Source: Ruminococcaceae bacterium UBA866
GTDB lineage: Bacteria; Bacillota; Clostridia; Oscillospirales; Ruminococcaceae
Length of the DNA: 5,387 nucleotides
Assembly (NCBI GenBank): GCA_002295325.1
Contig: DBGA01000073.1
Coordinates: 1-5,387 of the forward strand
Reading direction: 5' to 3'
The notes beneath the pieces are model-generated. The model searched no databases. It worked only from the letters and a program-made list of their open reading frames with translations, and had not been told where the DNA came from. Made by a program: the position numbers and the translations under genes. Shown here in pieces: positions 1-5,134 of the stretch (the first letter of the stretch is position 1; every line of letters starts with the position of its first letter).

Positions 1-39
1 GTTCGCCTTAGAACAGTTCAAACTGATACCGCCCTTTAA
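1..39 (+). CDS. Possible C-terminal end of an upstream + strand gene (partial)
   Basis: Frame 1 is open from the window edge and reads VRLRTVQTDTAL before a TAA stop at 37-39. The fragment is only 12 residues, so no family can be named, and an open frame this short is common by chance. The support is positional: the stop is followed at once by an inverted repeat and then by the stop of the convergent minus-strand gene, which is the usual arrangement where two genes end tail to tail. It could equally be noncoding sequence. Confidence 0.25.
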   Translation, partial: VRLRTVQTDTAL

Positions 40-57
40 ACATCTTTATAAGATGTT
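39..57. terminator. Inverted repeat between convergent stops, possible weak bidirectional terminator
   Basis: AACATCTT at 39-46 pairs perfectly with AAGATGTT at 50-57 around a 3-base loop (TAT). The stem overlaps the minus-strand gene's stop codon (56-58) and begins at the possible + strand stop (37-39). The stem is AT-rich. The flanks are AT-rich but have no clean run of T right after the stem on either strand; the TTTTTT at 69-74 is about 12 bases away. It is therefore a poor match to a classical intrinsic terminator, and the position is the main argument. Confidence 0.35.
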
Positions 58-628
58 ATTTAACCGTTCTTTTTTGCGTTTTATTCAATATAAATTTTAG
101 TAAGAACACGCCAATGATTGCACCTGATGTACCGGCAATGATATCGGACATGGTATCGTCTAGTCCACCTTGGGATTGAAGTCCCAAAAGCTTATCTCCG
201 CTGTATTCCCAAATCTCCCAAAGGGCAGCACTTGCAACAGAAACAAAAAAGCTAAGCAACAACCTAATGATATCAGGAACAGATGCCTGTGGATATTTTT
301 TCATCAAACATTCATAGCCATAATCAGCCAAAAGCATAAGCAAAGTTCCGCTTGAAAGATGCAAAATAAAATCGTAAGCAGGAATGATGGTATAAAGATT
401 TAACATTGCCCCCAAGTATTGCGAGAGAAAAGCAAACATTACAATGCCAATATAATAAATGGGTTTCATTTTCCTTAAAAATAGGGCAAATGCTAAAATA
501 GCACCAACGCAAAGTGCAACGCTAGAAATAGAAATTGATTTTGTTGTAAATAAATCAACGACATAGGTTGCGATATAAACAACAAATAGAATAATTGAAA
601 CTGTTAAGTTAAGAGAAGTTTTTTTCAC
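56..628 (-). CDS. Polytopic membrane protein, YjdF/DUF2238-like
   Basis: The 190-residue protein has about six hydrophobic segments, near residues 8-26, 34-52, 56-76, 86-104, 119-139 and 161-181, so it is an integral membrane protein. Polar residues sit at the ends of the later helices: D86 and H90 in YDFILHLSSG, W137, E138 and E141 in WEIWEY, and D157, D158, T159 and D162 in DDTMSDII. This pattern of Asp/His, W-E-x-x-E and D-T-x-x-D is what I associate with the YjdF/DUF2238 family, whose function is not established; the assignment is from memory of the motif layout. The start is GTG (626-628 on the minus strand), supported by an AGGGGGT ribosome binding site six bases upstream. The gene diverges from the spoIIIA operon and converges on whatever lies to the left. 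Nothing links it to sporulation except position. The basic C-terminus (NKTQKRTVK) suits a cytoplasmic tail. Confidence 0.75.
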   Translation of the reverse strand: MKKTSLNLTVSIILFVVYIATYVVDLFTTKSISISSVALCVGAILAFALFLRKMKPIYYIGIVMFAFLSQYLGAMLNLYTIIPAYDFILHLSSGTLLMLLADYGYECLMKKYPQASVPDIIRLLLSFFVSVASAALWEIWEYSGDKLLGLQSQGGLDDTMSDIIAGTSGAIIGVFLLKFILNKTQKRTVK

Positions 629-660
629 TATAGACCCCCTAGAGAATTTTTGTTATTTTC

Positions 661-689
661 AGTTTACCTTAAAACTTGAATTAAATCAA
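661..689 (-). promoter_or_regulatory. Candidate sigma-A-like promoter for the minus-strand membrane protein gene
   Basis: Read on the minus strand, TTGATT (plus 684-689) is followed after exactly 17 bases by TAAACT (plus 661-666). Each hexamer matches four of six consensus bases, and the -10 ends about 32 bases upstream of the GTG start. The region is very AT-rich, so such a match can arise by chance. Confidence 0.3.
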
Positions 690-713
690 TAAATACAATA
701 TAAATTTTGTGTT

Positions 714-740
714 CTATATCTGAGACTTTGAACATAAATA
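714..740 (+). promoter_or_regulatory. Candidate sigma-E-like promoter of the spoIIIA operon
   Basis: CTATATC (714-720) resembles the sigma-E -35 element (ATAT core at 716-719), and CATAAATA (733-740) resembles its CATAnnnT -10 element. The 12-base spacer between the 7-mer and CATA is a little short for a typical sigma-E promoter. Transcription would start near 747, giving a leader of about 50 bases before spoIIIAA. In characterised spore formers spoIIIA is transcribed by sigma-E in the mother cell, so a promoter in this gap is expected; the exact boxes are inferred. Confidence 0.4.
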
Positions 741-748
741 TCTATAAA

Positions 749-777
749 ACGGACAACCCACAAAGCAAAGGACAAAA
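749..777 (+). promoter_or_regulatory. Two SpoIIID-like boxes in the spoIIIA leader
   Basis: ACGGACAACC (749-758) and AAGGACAAAA (768-777) each match the SpoIIID recognition pattern WWRRACARNY at nine of ten positions, in the same orientation and 19 bases apart. They lie just downstream of the candidate -10 element and before the ribosome binding site, a place where bound protein could block transcription. SpoIIID is a mother-cell regulator that lowers spoIIIA expression in B. subtilis. The motif is short, and a 9/10 match also occurs inside spoIIIAE (2976-2985), so chance is possible. Confidence 0.35.
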
Positions 778-781
778 AAAG

Positions 782-789
782 AAAGGTGA
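782..789 (+). promoter_or_regulatory. Ribosome binding site that fixes the spoIIIAA start
   Basis: AAAGGTGA sits about eight bases ahead of ATG at 798. The GTG at 786-788 is also in frame but lies inside this ribosome binding site and has nothing suitable upstream, so ATG 798 is the better start. Confidence 0.7.
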
Positions 790-797
790 CAACAACT

Positions 798-1745
798 ATG
801 GATATGAAATATTTAGAGGCAATTCGTTCCTTAACAAAAAATCTAACCTCAATGCTATCAAACTTTCCCACAGAGTTGCAGGGGTTCGTGCGTGAAGTAG
901 CAATCCGAACCGATAAACCAGTTGTAATATCCACTTTCAGTGGTGAATATTTCTTAAAAAAAGATGGTGGCTTTTCTAAGTTTATGCCAATTACACCCTA
1001 TATAGTCACGAGAGAAGAACTTTTTGAGTGTATTAGAATATTGACAGAGTATTCACTCCACAGCTATAAGTCAGAGATTAATTCTGGGTTTATTACAATT
1101 AAAGGTGGCCACAGAGCAGGTATTTGTGGTAGCTGTGTGTATGGTGATAGTGAGATTGTCGCAGTCAATGACATTTCTTCAATTAATTTAAGGATTGCAC
1201 GCCAAGTCAAGGGCGTTGCAACAAGCCTAGTAAAAAATATATATCGAGACTGTATATCCTCAACTATAATTGCAGGGCCTCCTGCAAGTGGCAAAACGAC
1301 AATGCTCAAAGACATTGCACGTTGTATGTCTAATGGAACCCTAAGCTACAACACAAAGCTTTGTATCATAGATGAGCGTGGCGAAATTGCAGCCGTTTAT
1401 AGAGGTATTCCACAAAATGATGTTGGCATTATGACCGATGTGTTTGATGGCTATAAAAAAGGTGACGGAATGGAATCTGCTATACGGTCTATGTCACCAA
1501 AAGCAATCATATTAGACGAGATTTCTGGGATTGAAGATATCAATAAAATTAAGCAAAGTCTAAATGCAGGAGTTGCTGTGATTGCGACAGTTCATGCGGG
1601 AAGCATAGACGAGCTGTACAGAAAAAAACATATATGTGAAATGCTAAACGAGGGGAATTTTAAACATATAGTCCTTTTAAATGATGCGCAAAATCCTTGT
1701 ACTGTCAAAGAAATAGTATCTCCAAAGGAGCTGTTGTTATGTTAA
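798..1745 (+). CDS. spoIIIAA: Stage III sporulation protein AA, secretion-type ATPase
   Basis: The 315-residue product is close to the B. subtilis length (about 307). SpoIIIAA is the cytoplasmic, membrane-associated ATPase thought to power the SpoIIIA-SpoIIQ channel between mother cell and forespore, and it is related to the VirB11/GspE secretion ATPases. The N-terminal domain carries the family signature GGHRAGICG (103-111), followed by a stretch matching ISSxNxRIARxxKG. The ATPase core shows a Walker A loop GPPASGKT (160-167), an acidic motif IDERGEIA (191-198), the segment GIPQNDVG (203-210), RSMSPKAIILDE with Walker B D240-E241, and a His-box-like IATVHAG (262-268). Two positions where I expect conserved arginine differ: GIMTD has M212 (usually GxRTD) and DEISGIED has S243-G244 (usually DEIGRxED). 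The catalytic lysine and Walker acids are intact, so it should still be functional. It is the first gene of the operon and overlaps spoIIIAB by seven bases, which suggests translational coupling. The start was set by the ribosome binding site at 782-789. Confidence 0.96.
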   Translation: MDMKYLEAIRSLTKNLTSMLSNFPTELQGFVREVAIRTDKPVVISTFSGEYFLKKDGGFSKFMPITPYIVTREELFECIRILTEYSLHSYKSEINSGFITIKGGHRAGICGSCVYGDSEIVAVNDISSINLRIARQVKGVATSLVKNIYRDCISSTIIAGPPASGKTTMLKDIARCMSNGTLSYNTKLCIIDERGEIAAVYRGIPQNDVGIMTDVFDGYKKGDGMESAIRSMSPKAIILDEISGIEDINKIKQSLNAGVAVIATVHAGSIDELYRKKHICEMLNEGNFKHIVLLNDAQNPCTVKEIVSPKELLLC

Positions 1746-2254
1746 TAAAGCTGTTTTGTTGTATGCTCGTAATATTTATTGGCGCTTATGCAGGTTTTGC
1801 AAAAGCACATCAATATAAAGACAGGGTGAAACAGCTTAGTGAATGTGAATTGTTTCTTTCTAGGTTAAAAACCTATATGGGCGGCTCAAAAGCCTCGACA
1901 AAAGAACTTTTCTCAAACCTTGCAAAGACTGACAGCTTATCTGAACTGGTCTTTATCAAAAATACGAGTAAAAGGCTTGAAGCTGAGCCGAATTTTCCCA
2001 TTGTGTTTACCGAGTGCATTGAGGCATCAAAGACACAACTTGCACTCAAAAATGAAGATTACATTCCTTTGTTAAATCTTAGTGAGTTGATAGGCTCTTA
2101 TGATACGCAGGAGGTTTTAAATGGAATTGAGCTTTCAAGGGAGCTGATAAGAGAATCACAAAAAGATGCGATTGAACAAAGTCAAACCAATGGAAAACTT
2201 GCGCGCTCGCTTGGGATATTGTCAGGAATTGCGGTTGCAATTTTAATTATATAA
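1739..2254 (+). CDS. spoIIIAB: Stage III sporulation protein AB
   Basis: The 171-residue product has the same length as B. subtilis SpoIIIAB. A hydrophobic N-terminal helix (about 4-20) and a C-terminal one (about 158-171, ending AVAILII) flank a mostly helical soluble domain. The domain contains the LIGSYDTQ segment (G119, D122, Q124), which fits the family's conserved G-x-x-D turn, and KLARSLGILSG just before the last helix. The soluble part is related to the cytoplasmic domain of the GspF platform protein of type II secretion, so SpoIIIAB is thought to bridge the SpoIIIAA ATPase and the membrane parts. The start is ATG 1739: AAAGGAG at 1724-1730 lies eight bases upstream, inside the end of spoIIIAA. 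The frame is also open further upstream, to about 1697, but with no supporting ribosome binding site. The 43-base gap after the stop is the longest inside the operon and shows no hairpin. Confidence 0.95.
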   Translation: MLIKLFCCMLVIFIGAYAGFAKAHQYKDRVKQLSECELFLSRLKTYMGGSKASTKELFSNLAKTDSLSELVFIKNTSKRLEAEPNFPIVFTECIEASKTQLALKNEDYIPLLNLSELIGSYDTQEVLNGIELSRELIRESQKDAIEQSQTNGKLARSLGILSGIAVAILII

Positions 2255-2297
2255 ACAGAACTGGATATAGGTTTGAAAATAAAGGAGGAGTTACATA

Positions 2298-2495
2298 ATG
2301 GATGTTGATTTGATATTCAGAATTGCTGCAATCGGAATTATAGTTGCAGTTTTAAATCAGCTGTTAATACGATCCGGTCGTGAAGAGCAGGCAATGATGA
2401 CAACACTTGCTGGATTAATTGTGGTTTTAATGATGATTATTTACGAGATAAAGGACCTGTTCGACGTTATAAAAAACGTATTTGGACTATGGTAA
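2298..2495 (+). CDS. spoIIIAC: Stage III sporulation protein AC
   Basis: This 65-residue membrane protein is close to the B. subtilis length (about 68). It has two transmembrane helices (about 5-24 and 35-51) joined by a short polar turn with the conserved-looking RSGREEQA (25-32), then an amphipathic tail LFDVIKNVFGLW. SpoIIIAC is a small membrane subunit of the SpoIIIA complex. It resembles part of SpoIIIAD, and together with AD and AE it is proposed to form the membrane platform or export gate of the channel. The start has a strong ribosome binding site, AAAGGAGGAG at 2281-2290, eight to nine bases before ATG. Only six bases separate its stop from spoIIIAD. Confidence 0.94.
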   Translation: MDVDLIFRIAAIGIIVAVLNQLLIRSGREEQAMMTTLAGLIVVLMMIIYEIKDLFDVIKNVFGLW

Positions 2496-2501
2496 GCGAA
2501 T

Positions 2502-2897
2502 ATGAATATTTTTTCTATCATAGGTATTGCGATTATTTCAACTGCAATCTGCATTCTACTTAAGGAGTACAAGCCTGAATTTGCAATGGTGGTTTCACTT
2601 GCTTGTGGCATATTGCTGTTTTCAATGATTATTGTAAGCTTGTTGCCAGCTTTTAAAACAATGTCTGATTTGATGCAAAAGGCACAGATAAACACCACAT
2701 ATACTACAGCAATTATCAAGACGCTTGGTGTATGCTATGTGACCCAACTGGCAAGCGATAGCTGCAAGGACGCAGGGCAAACTGCAATTGCATCAAAGGT
2801 TGAGCTTTCAGGAAAGGTGTTTATTGTTATCATATCACTTCCTTTGTTTGAGGATTTAATAGAAATTGCATTTTCGCTTATCAATATGAATTTGTAA
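2502..2897 (+). CDS. spoIIIAD: Stage III sporulation protein AD
   Basis: The 131-residue product is close to the B. subtilis length (about 133). Three to four hydrophobic segments are visible (about 3-20, 28-48 and 104-124, with a weaker one near 70-84). Family hallmarks are LLKEYKPEFA (19-28), then LGVCYVTQLASD (75-86), CKDAGQTAIASKVEL (88-102) and GKVFIVIISLP. It is an integral membrane part of the SpoIIIA secretion-like complex. The ATG lies six bases after the spoIIIAC stop and has only a weak ribosome binding site (TGGTAAG near 2490-2496), unlike the strong sites of its neighbours. That suggests ribosomes reinitiate after spoIIIAC, keeping AC and AD output linked. Confidence 0.95.
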   Translation: MNIFSIIGIAIISTAICILLKEYKPEFAMVVSLACGILLFSMIIVSLLPAFKTMSDLMQKAQINTTYTTAIIKTLGVCYVTQLASDSCKDAGQTAIASKVELSGKVFIVIISLPLFEDLIEIAFSLINMNL

Positions 2898-2914
2898 AAA
2901 TAAAGGAAGGGAAA

Positions 2915-4087
2915 ATGATTGTGAAACGGCTATTGACATCTATACTCTTTGCCTTAATGCTGATTTGCTCCTTTAACGGACAAGTATCAGCACAGAATGA
3001 TAACTTCAAAAATCAAGAGGACAGCTTTCAAAAACAATATGACGAGTTGCTACATTCAAGTGGCGCAGACAGGCTTTTTTCTATCCTACCAGAGGATGCA
3101 AAGGGGATATTGGAGGACACGAAAATTAGCGACCTTTCCCATGAAAGCCTAATTGGGATATCGTTTTTTGACTTTGTAGGCTCTATTTGGGAGAGTATTA
3201 AAAATGCAGTAACTAAGCCACTTGCAATGCTGTTAACCTGCATTGGTATCATTTTGCTTTGTGCATTGTTAAATTCCCTTAAAAGCTCATTTAACAACCA
3301 ATCCTATGAGCACGTTTTTTCGGTGGTTTCAGTAATTTGCATCAGCTCTGCGATTATCGTTCCTATTGCAAATCTCATTATAAAAACATCAAGTCTGATT
3401 AAACAAGTAAGTAACTTTTTACTTTCATTTATCCCCGTTTATGTAGGGATAATCACAGCGTCTGGAAAACCTATTTCAGCAACTGCATATTCTACTGCAA
3501 TTATTGGTGTTGTTCAAATAATTTCAAGGATATCAGCTACCGTTTTTGTTCCACTTTTGGGAATTTATATGGCATTTTGCTTGATTGGCTCTGCCTCACA
3601 TGAGATTAACGTTGAAGGAATTGCGAAGACAGTAAAAACAACCGTTATTGTCACACTTACATTCCTTATGACAATTTTTGTAGGCTTGCTCACAGTTCAA
3701 AGCGTAGTTGCGACTTCAGCCGATACAGTGGCACTAAAGACAACAAAGTTTGCAATCAGTGCATTCTTGCCGGTTGTTGGCTCTGCTATCAGCGAGGCGT
3801 TAAGTTCCGTGCAAGGATTTCTAGGTGTTATTAAGTCAACGGTTGGAGGGTTTGGAATTATTGCGGTAATCGCTGCATTTGTACCCAGTGTAGTCACAGT
3901 TTTAATGATGCAACTTTCTTTGTCGATTGCAGGTGGAGTAAGCGATGCGCTTGGCACAGACAAAATTACATCCCTAGTCCATGCTGCACAATCAGTGCTG
4001 TCGTTAATACTAGGAATAACCATAACCTTTGCAGTGTTGCTTATCGTATCACTTGGGGTTATGCTCACTGTAAGCTCGGGAGGATAA
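2915..4087 (+). CDS. spoIIIAE: Stage III sporulation protein AE, polytopic membrane protein
   Basis: The 390-residue product is close to the B. subtilis length (about 399). It begins with a signal-peptide-like segment: basic KR at 4-5, a hydrophobic core at 6-20, and a likely cleavage after VSA (24-26). A soluble stretch to about residue 85 follows, then roughly seven hydrophobic segments between about 100 and 388. The segment FLPVVGSAISEA (283-294) is the clearest family mark. SpoIIIAE is the largest membrane component of the SpoIIIA complex and is needed for communication between mother cell and forespore; a permease-like or gate role has been proposed but not proven. The signal peptide implies that the N-terminal domain lies outside the mother-cell cytoplasm, in the intermembrane space. 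The ribosome binding site AAAGGAAGGG (2902-2911) could serve ATG 2915 (about seven bases from AAGGA) or GTG 2921 (about nine from GGAAGGG). I kept the ATG; the choice changes only two residues. Confidence 0.95.
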   Translation: MIVKRLLTSILFALMLICSFNGQVSAQNDNFKNQEDSFQKQYDELLHSSGADRLFSILPEDAKGILEDTKISDLSHESLIGISFFDFVGSIWESIKNAVTKPLAMLLTCIGIILLCALLNSLKSSFNNQSYEHVFSVVSVICISSAIIVPIANLIIKTSSLIKQVSNFLLSFIPVYVGIITASGKPISATAYSTAIIGVVQIISRISATVFVPLLGIYMAFCLIGSASHEINVEGIAKTVKTTVIVTLTFLMTIFVGLLTVQSVVATSADTVALKTTKFAISAFLPVVGSAISEALSSVQGFLGVIKSTVGGFGIIAVIAAFVPSVVTVLMMQLSLSIAGGVSDALGTDKITSLVHAAQSVLSLILGITITFAVLLIVSLGVMLTVSSGG

Positions 4088-4091
4088 CAAT

Positions 4092-4562
4092 ATGGAAGGA
4101 ATACGCCTCATAGGAATTTCAATTTGTGTTACAACAGTTGTTACGTCAATATTTTCAATGCTAACACCTGATTCAAAGCTTGATAAGGTGCTAAAATTTG
4201 CAATAAGCTTGTTCTTTTTGACAAGTATTATATCGCCATTTGTGAATAACAAGCTTGATTTCCACATAGATATATCGGATATCACACAAGCACCTCAAAC
4301 AAGAGAACTAACTCAACGTGTTGAAAATCAGTTTATCTCCATTGCAAAGAGCAATATTGAAAATACTGTAGAGAATCTGCTCCTAAGAGAAAACATTTCC
4401 CCAAAAAAAATTGAAGTTTTGATTAATATAAATGAAGATAACAGCATATCTATTAACAAACTGATGGTTTACATAAATAAGAGCGATGAAAAACGAAAGC
4501 AGGCTATAGAAAAGATTGTCAAAGAGGGAGCAGGTTATTCTCCTCAAGTTAAAATTGAATAA
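4092..4562 (+). CDS. spoIIIAF: Stage III sporulation protein AF
   Basis: The 156-residue product has two N-terminal transmembrane helices (about 6-24 and 33-51) separated by LTPDSKLDKVLK (24-35), the typical L-x-P then K-x-x-K link of this family. The rest (about 70-156) is soluble and alternates helix (72-99), strand (105-114), strand (119-129), helix (132-145) and a final strand (151-156). That fits a ring-building motif of the kind found in SpoIIIAF, SpoIIIAG and EscJ/PrgK-type ring proteins. It is shorter than B. subtilis SpoIIIAF (about 206), the missing part being at the C-terminus or in loops. The stop TAA (4560-4562) runs directly into the spoIIIAG ribosome binding site. GGGAGG at 4079-4083 and neighbouring bases provides a good ribosome binding site eight bases before ATG. 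A run of eight A at 4403-4410 is a place where sequencing error or slippage could occur, but the frame is intact here. Confidence 0.92.
   Translation: MEGIRLIGISICVTTVVTSIFSMLTPDSKLDKVLKFAISLFFLTSIISPFVNNKLDFHIDISDITQAPQTRELTQRVENQFISIAKSNIENTVENLLLRENISPKKIEVLININEDNSISINKLMVYINKSDEKRKQAIEKIVKEGAGYSPQVKIE
4424..4453 (+). promoter_or_regulatory. Candidate internal sigma-E-like promoter within spoIIIAF
   Basis: TAATATA (4424-4430) matches six of seven bases of the sigma-E -35 pattern KMATATT. After 14 bases comes CATATCTAT (4445-4453), which carries the CATA core of the -10 element. The site is about 125 bases upstream of spoIIIAG. B. subtilis is reported to have an essential internal promoter in the spoIIIA locus that drives the last genes, so a site here makes sense. 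The match lies in AT-rich coding sequence and may be chance. Confidence 0.3.
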
Positions 4563-4568
4563 AGGAGG
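4561..4568 (+). promoter_or_regulatory. Ribosome binding site overlapping the spoIIIAF stop, sets the spoIIIAG start
   Basis: AAAGGAGG begins within the spoIIIAF stop codon (TAAAGGAGG) and lies ten bases before ATG 4579. It rules out the longer open frame from 4516, which has no ribosome binding site and would overlap spoIIIAF by 47 bases. Confidence 0.8.
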
Positions 4569-4578
4569 TTTGAAACAG

Positions 4579-5118
4579 ATGAAATTTAAAATGGATGACA
4601 AAAAACTTAAGATTTTTGTGATCATTGGACTTGTAGGTGTAGCATTAATTTTCCTCTCTACCTTTTTGGGCGGAGAGAAACAAAGCAAACCTATTGATGA
4701 TACTAAGCTGTCGGAGGGAATGCTCACAAATGAACAGTATGAGCAAAAGCTTGAAACCGAGGTCGGAGAGATCATTAACAGCATTGAGGGGGTTGGCAAA
4801 GCTAAAATTATGGTAACCCTCTTAAATGGTATCGAATATGTTTATGCGACAGAGGAAAGCGTAAACATGGATAAGACAAATACAGCAGAGCAAACCGTTG
4901 CTCAAAGGCAGTCCTCAGAGAAAAAGACCATACTAATTGAAGATGATAATGGAAGAAGAAAAGCTCTTTTAAAGACCACACTTGAACCAACTGTAAAAGG
5001 AGTAGTAATCGTCTGTGAAGGTGGCGATGACATCATTGTAAAGGAACGTGTAACTGAAGCAGTAAAGGCTATCCTTAACATCAGCTCAACTAGGGTTTGC
5101 GTAACAAAATTATCATAA
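4579..5118 (+). CDS. spoIIIAG: Stage III sporulation protein AG, ring-forming protein
   Basis: The 179-residue product has a short basic cytoplasmic N-terminus, one transmembrane helix (about 12-30) and an intermembrane-space domain. The first half of the ring-building motif is visible as a helix (52-70, EQYEQKLETEVGEIIN) and strand KAKIMVTLL (74-82). The second half is strand GVVIVCEGGDD (141-151), helix 154-167 and a last strand 171-178. Between them lies a long insertion (about 84-140) with several predicted strands. In B. subtilis SpoIIIAG this insertion builds the extra beta structure of the large ring seen by cryo-EM. Here the protein is about 50 residues shorter than the B. subtilis one (about 229). 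Its role is to form the ring or vestibule of the SpoIIIA channel in the outer forespore membrane. A second ATG at 4591 is in frame, but the ribosome binding site at 4561-4568 favours 4579. Confidence 0.95.
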   Translation: MKFKMDDKKLKIFVIIGLVGVALIFLSTFLGGEKQSKPIDDTKLSEGMLTNEQYEQKLETEVGEIINSIEGVGKAKIMVTLLNGIEYVYATEESVNMDKTNTAEQTVAQRQSSEKKTILIEDDNGRRKALLKTTLEPTVKGVVIVCEGGDDIIVKERVTEAVKAILNISSTRVCVTKLS

Positions 5119-5134
5119 TATTGGAGGAGAAGAT

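Noticed and set aside
1..25. Small palindromes GAACAGTTC (11-19) and CAGTTcaAACTG (14-25) at the left edge
   Set aside because: Arms of four to five bases are expected by chance and fall inside the possible coding end, so I do not call an operator or attachment site.
686..934. 82-codon minus-strand frame covering the divergent gap and the spoIIIAA start
   Set aside because: It runs over the spoIIIAA N-terminus and the likely promoter region, and resembles no family I know.
1697..1738. N-terminal extension of spoIIIAB inside spoIIIAA
   Set aside because: No ribosome binding site, and the 171-residue form from ATG 1739 equals the usual family length and begins with the expected membrane helix.
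2976..2985. SpoIIID-like ACGGACAAGT inside spoIIIAE
   Set aside because: It is a 9/10 match but sits within the signal-peptide coding region with no promoter nearby; I take it as chance, and as a warning about the leader boxes.
3697..4068. 123-codon open frame on the minus strand opposite spoIIIAE
   Set aside because: It lies wholly within spoIIIAE, has no ribosome binding site or recognisable family, and its composition is what the reverse frame of a hydrophobic coding region gives.
4246..4273. Another sigma-E-like pair (GAATAAC ... CATAGATAT) within spoIIIAF
   Set aside because: The -35 match is poorer than at 4424-4430 and the site is over 300 bases from spoIIIAG.
4516..4578. N-terminal extension of spoIIIAG from 4516
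   Set aside because: It overlaps spoIIIAF by 47 bases, lacks a ribosome binding site, and would put a charged 21-residue leader before the usual basic N-terminus; AAAGGAGG at 4561-4568 points to ATG 4579.
4383..4799. 138-codon open frame on the minus strand opposite spoIIIAF and spoIIIAG
   Set aside because: It crosses two confidently identified genes on the other strand; its Ser/Phe-rich, low-information protein looks like an antisense shadow.
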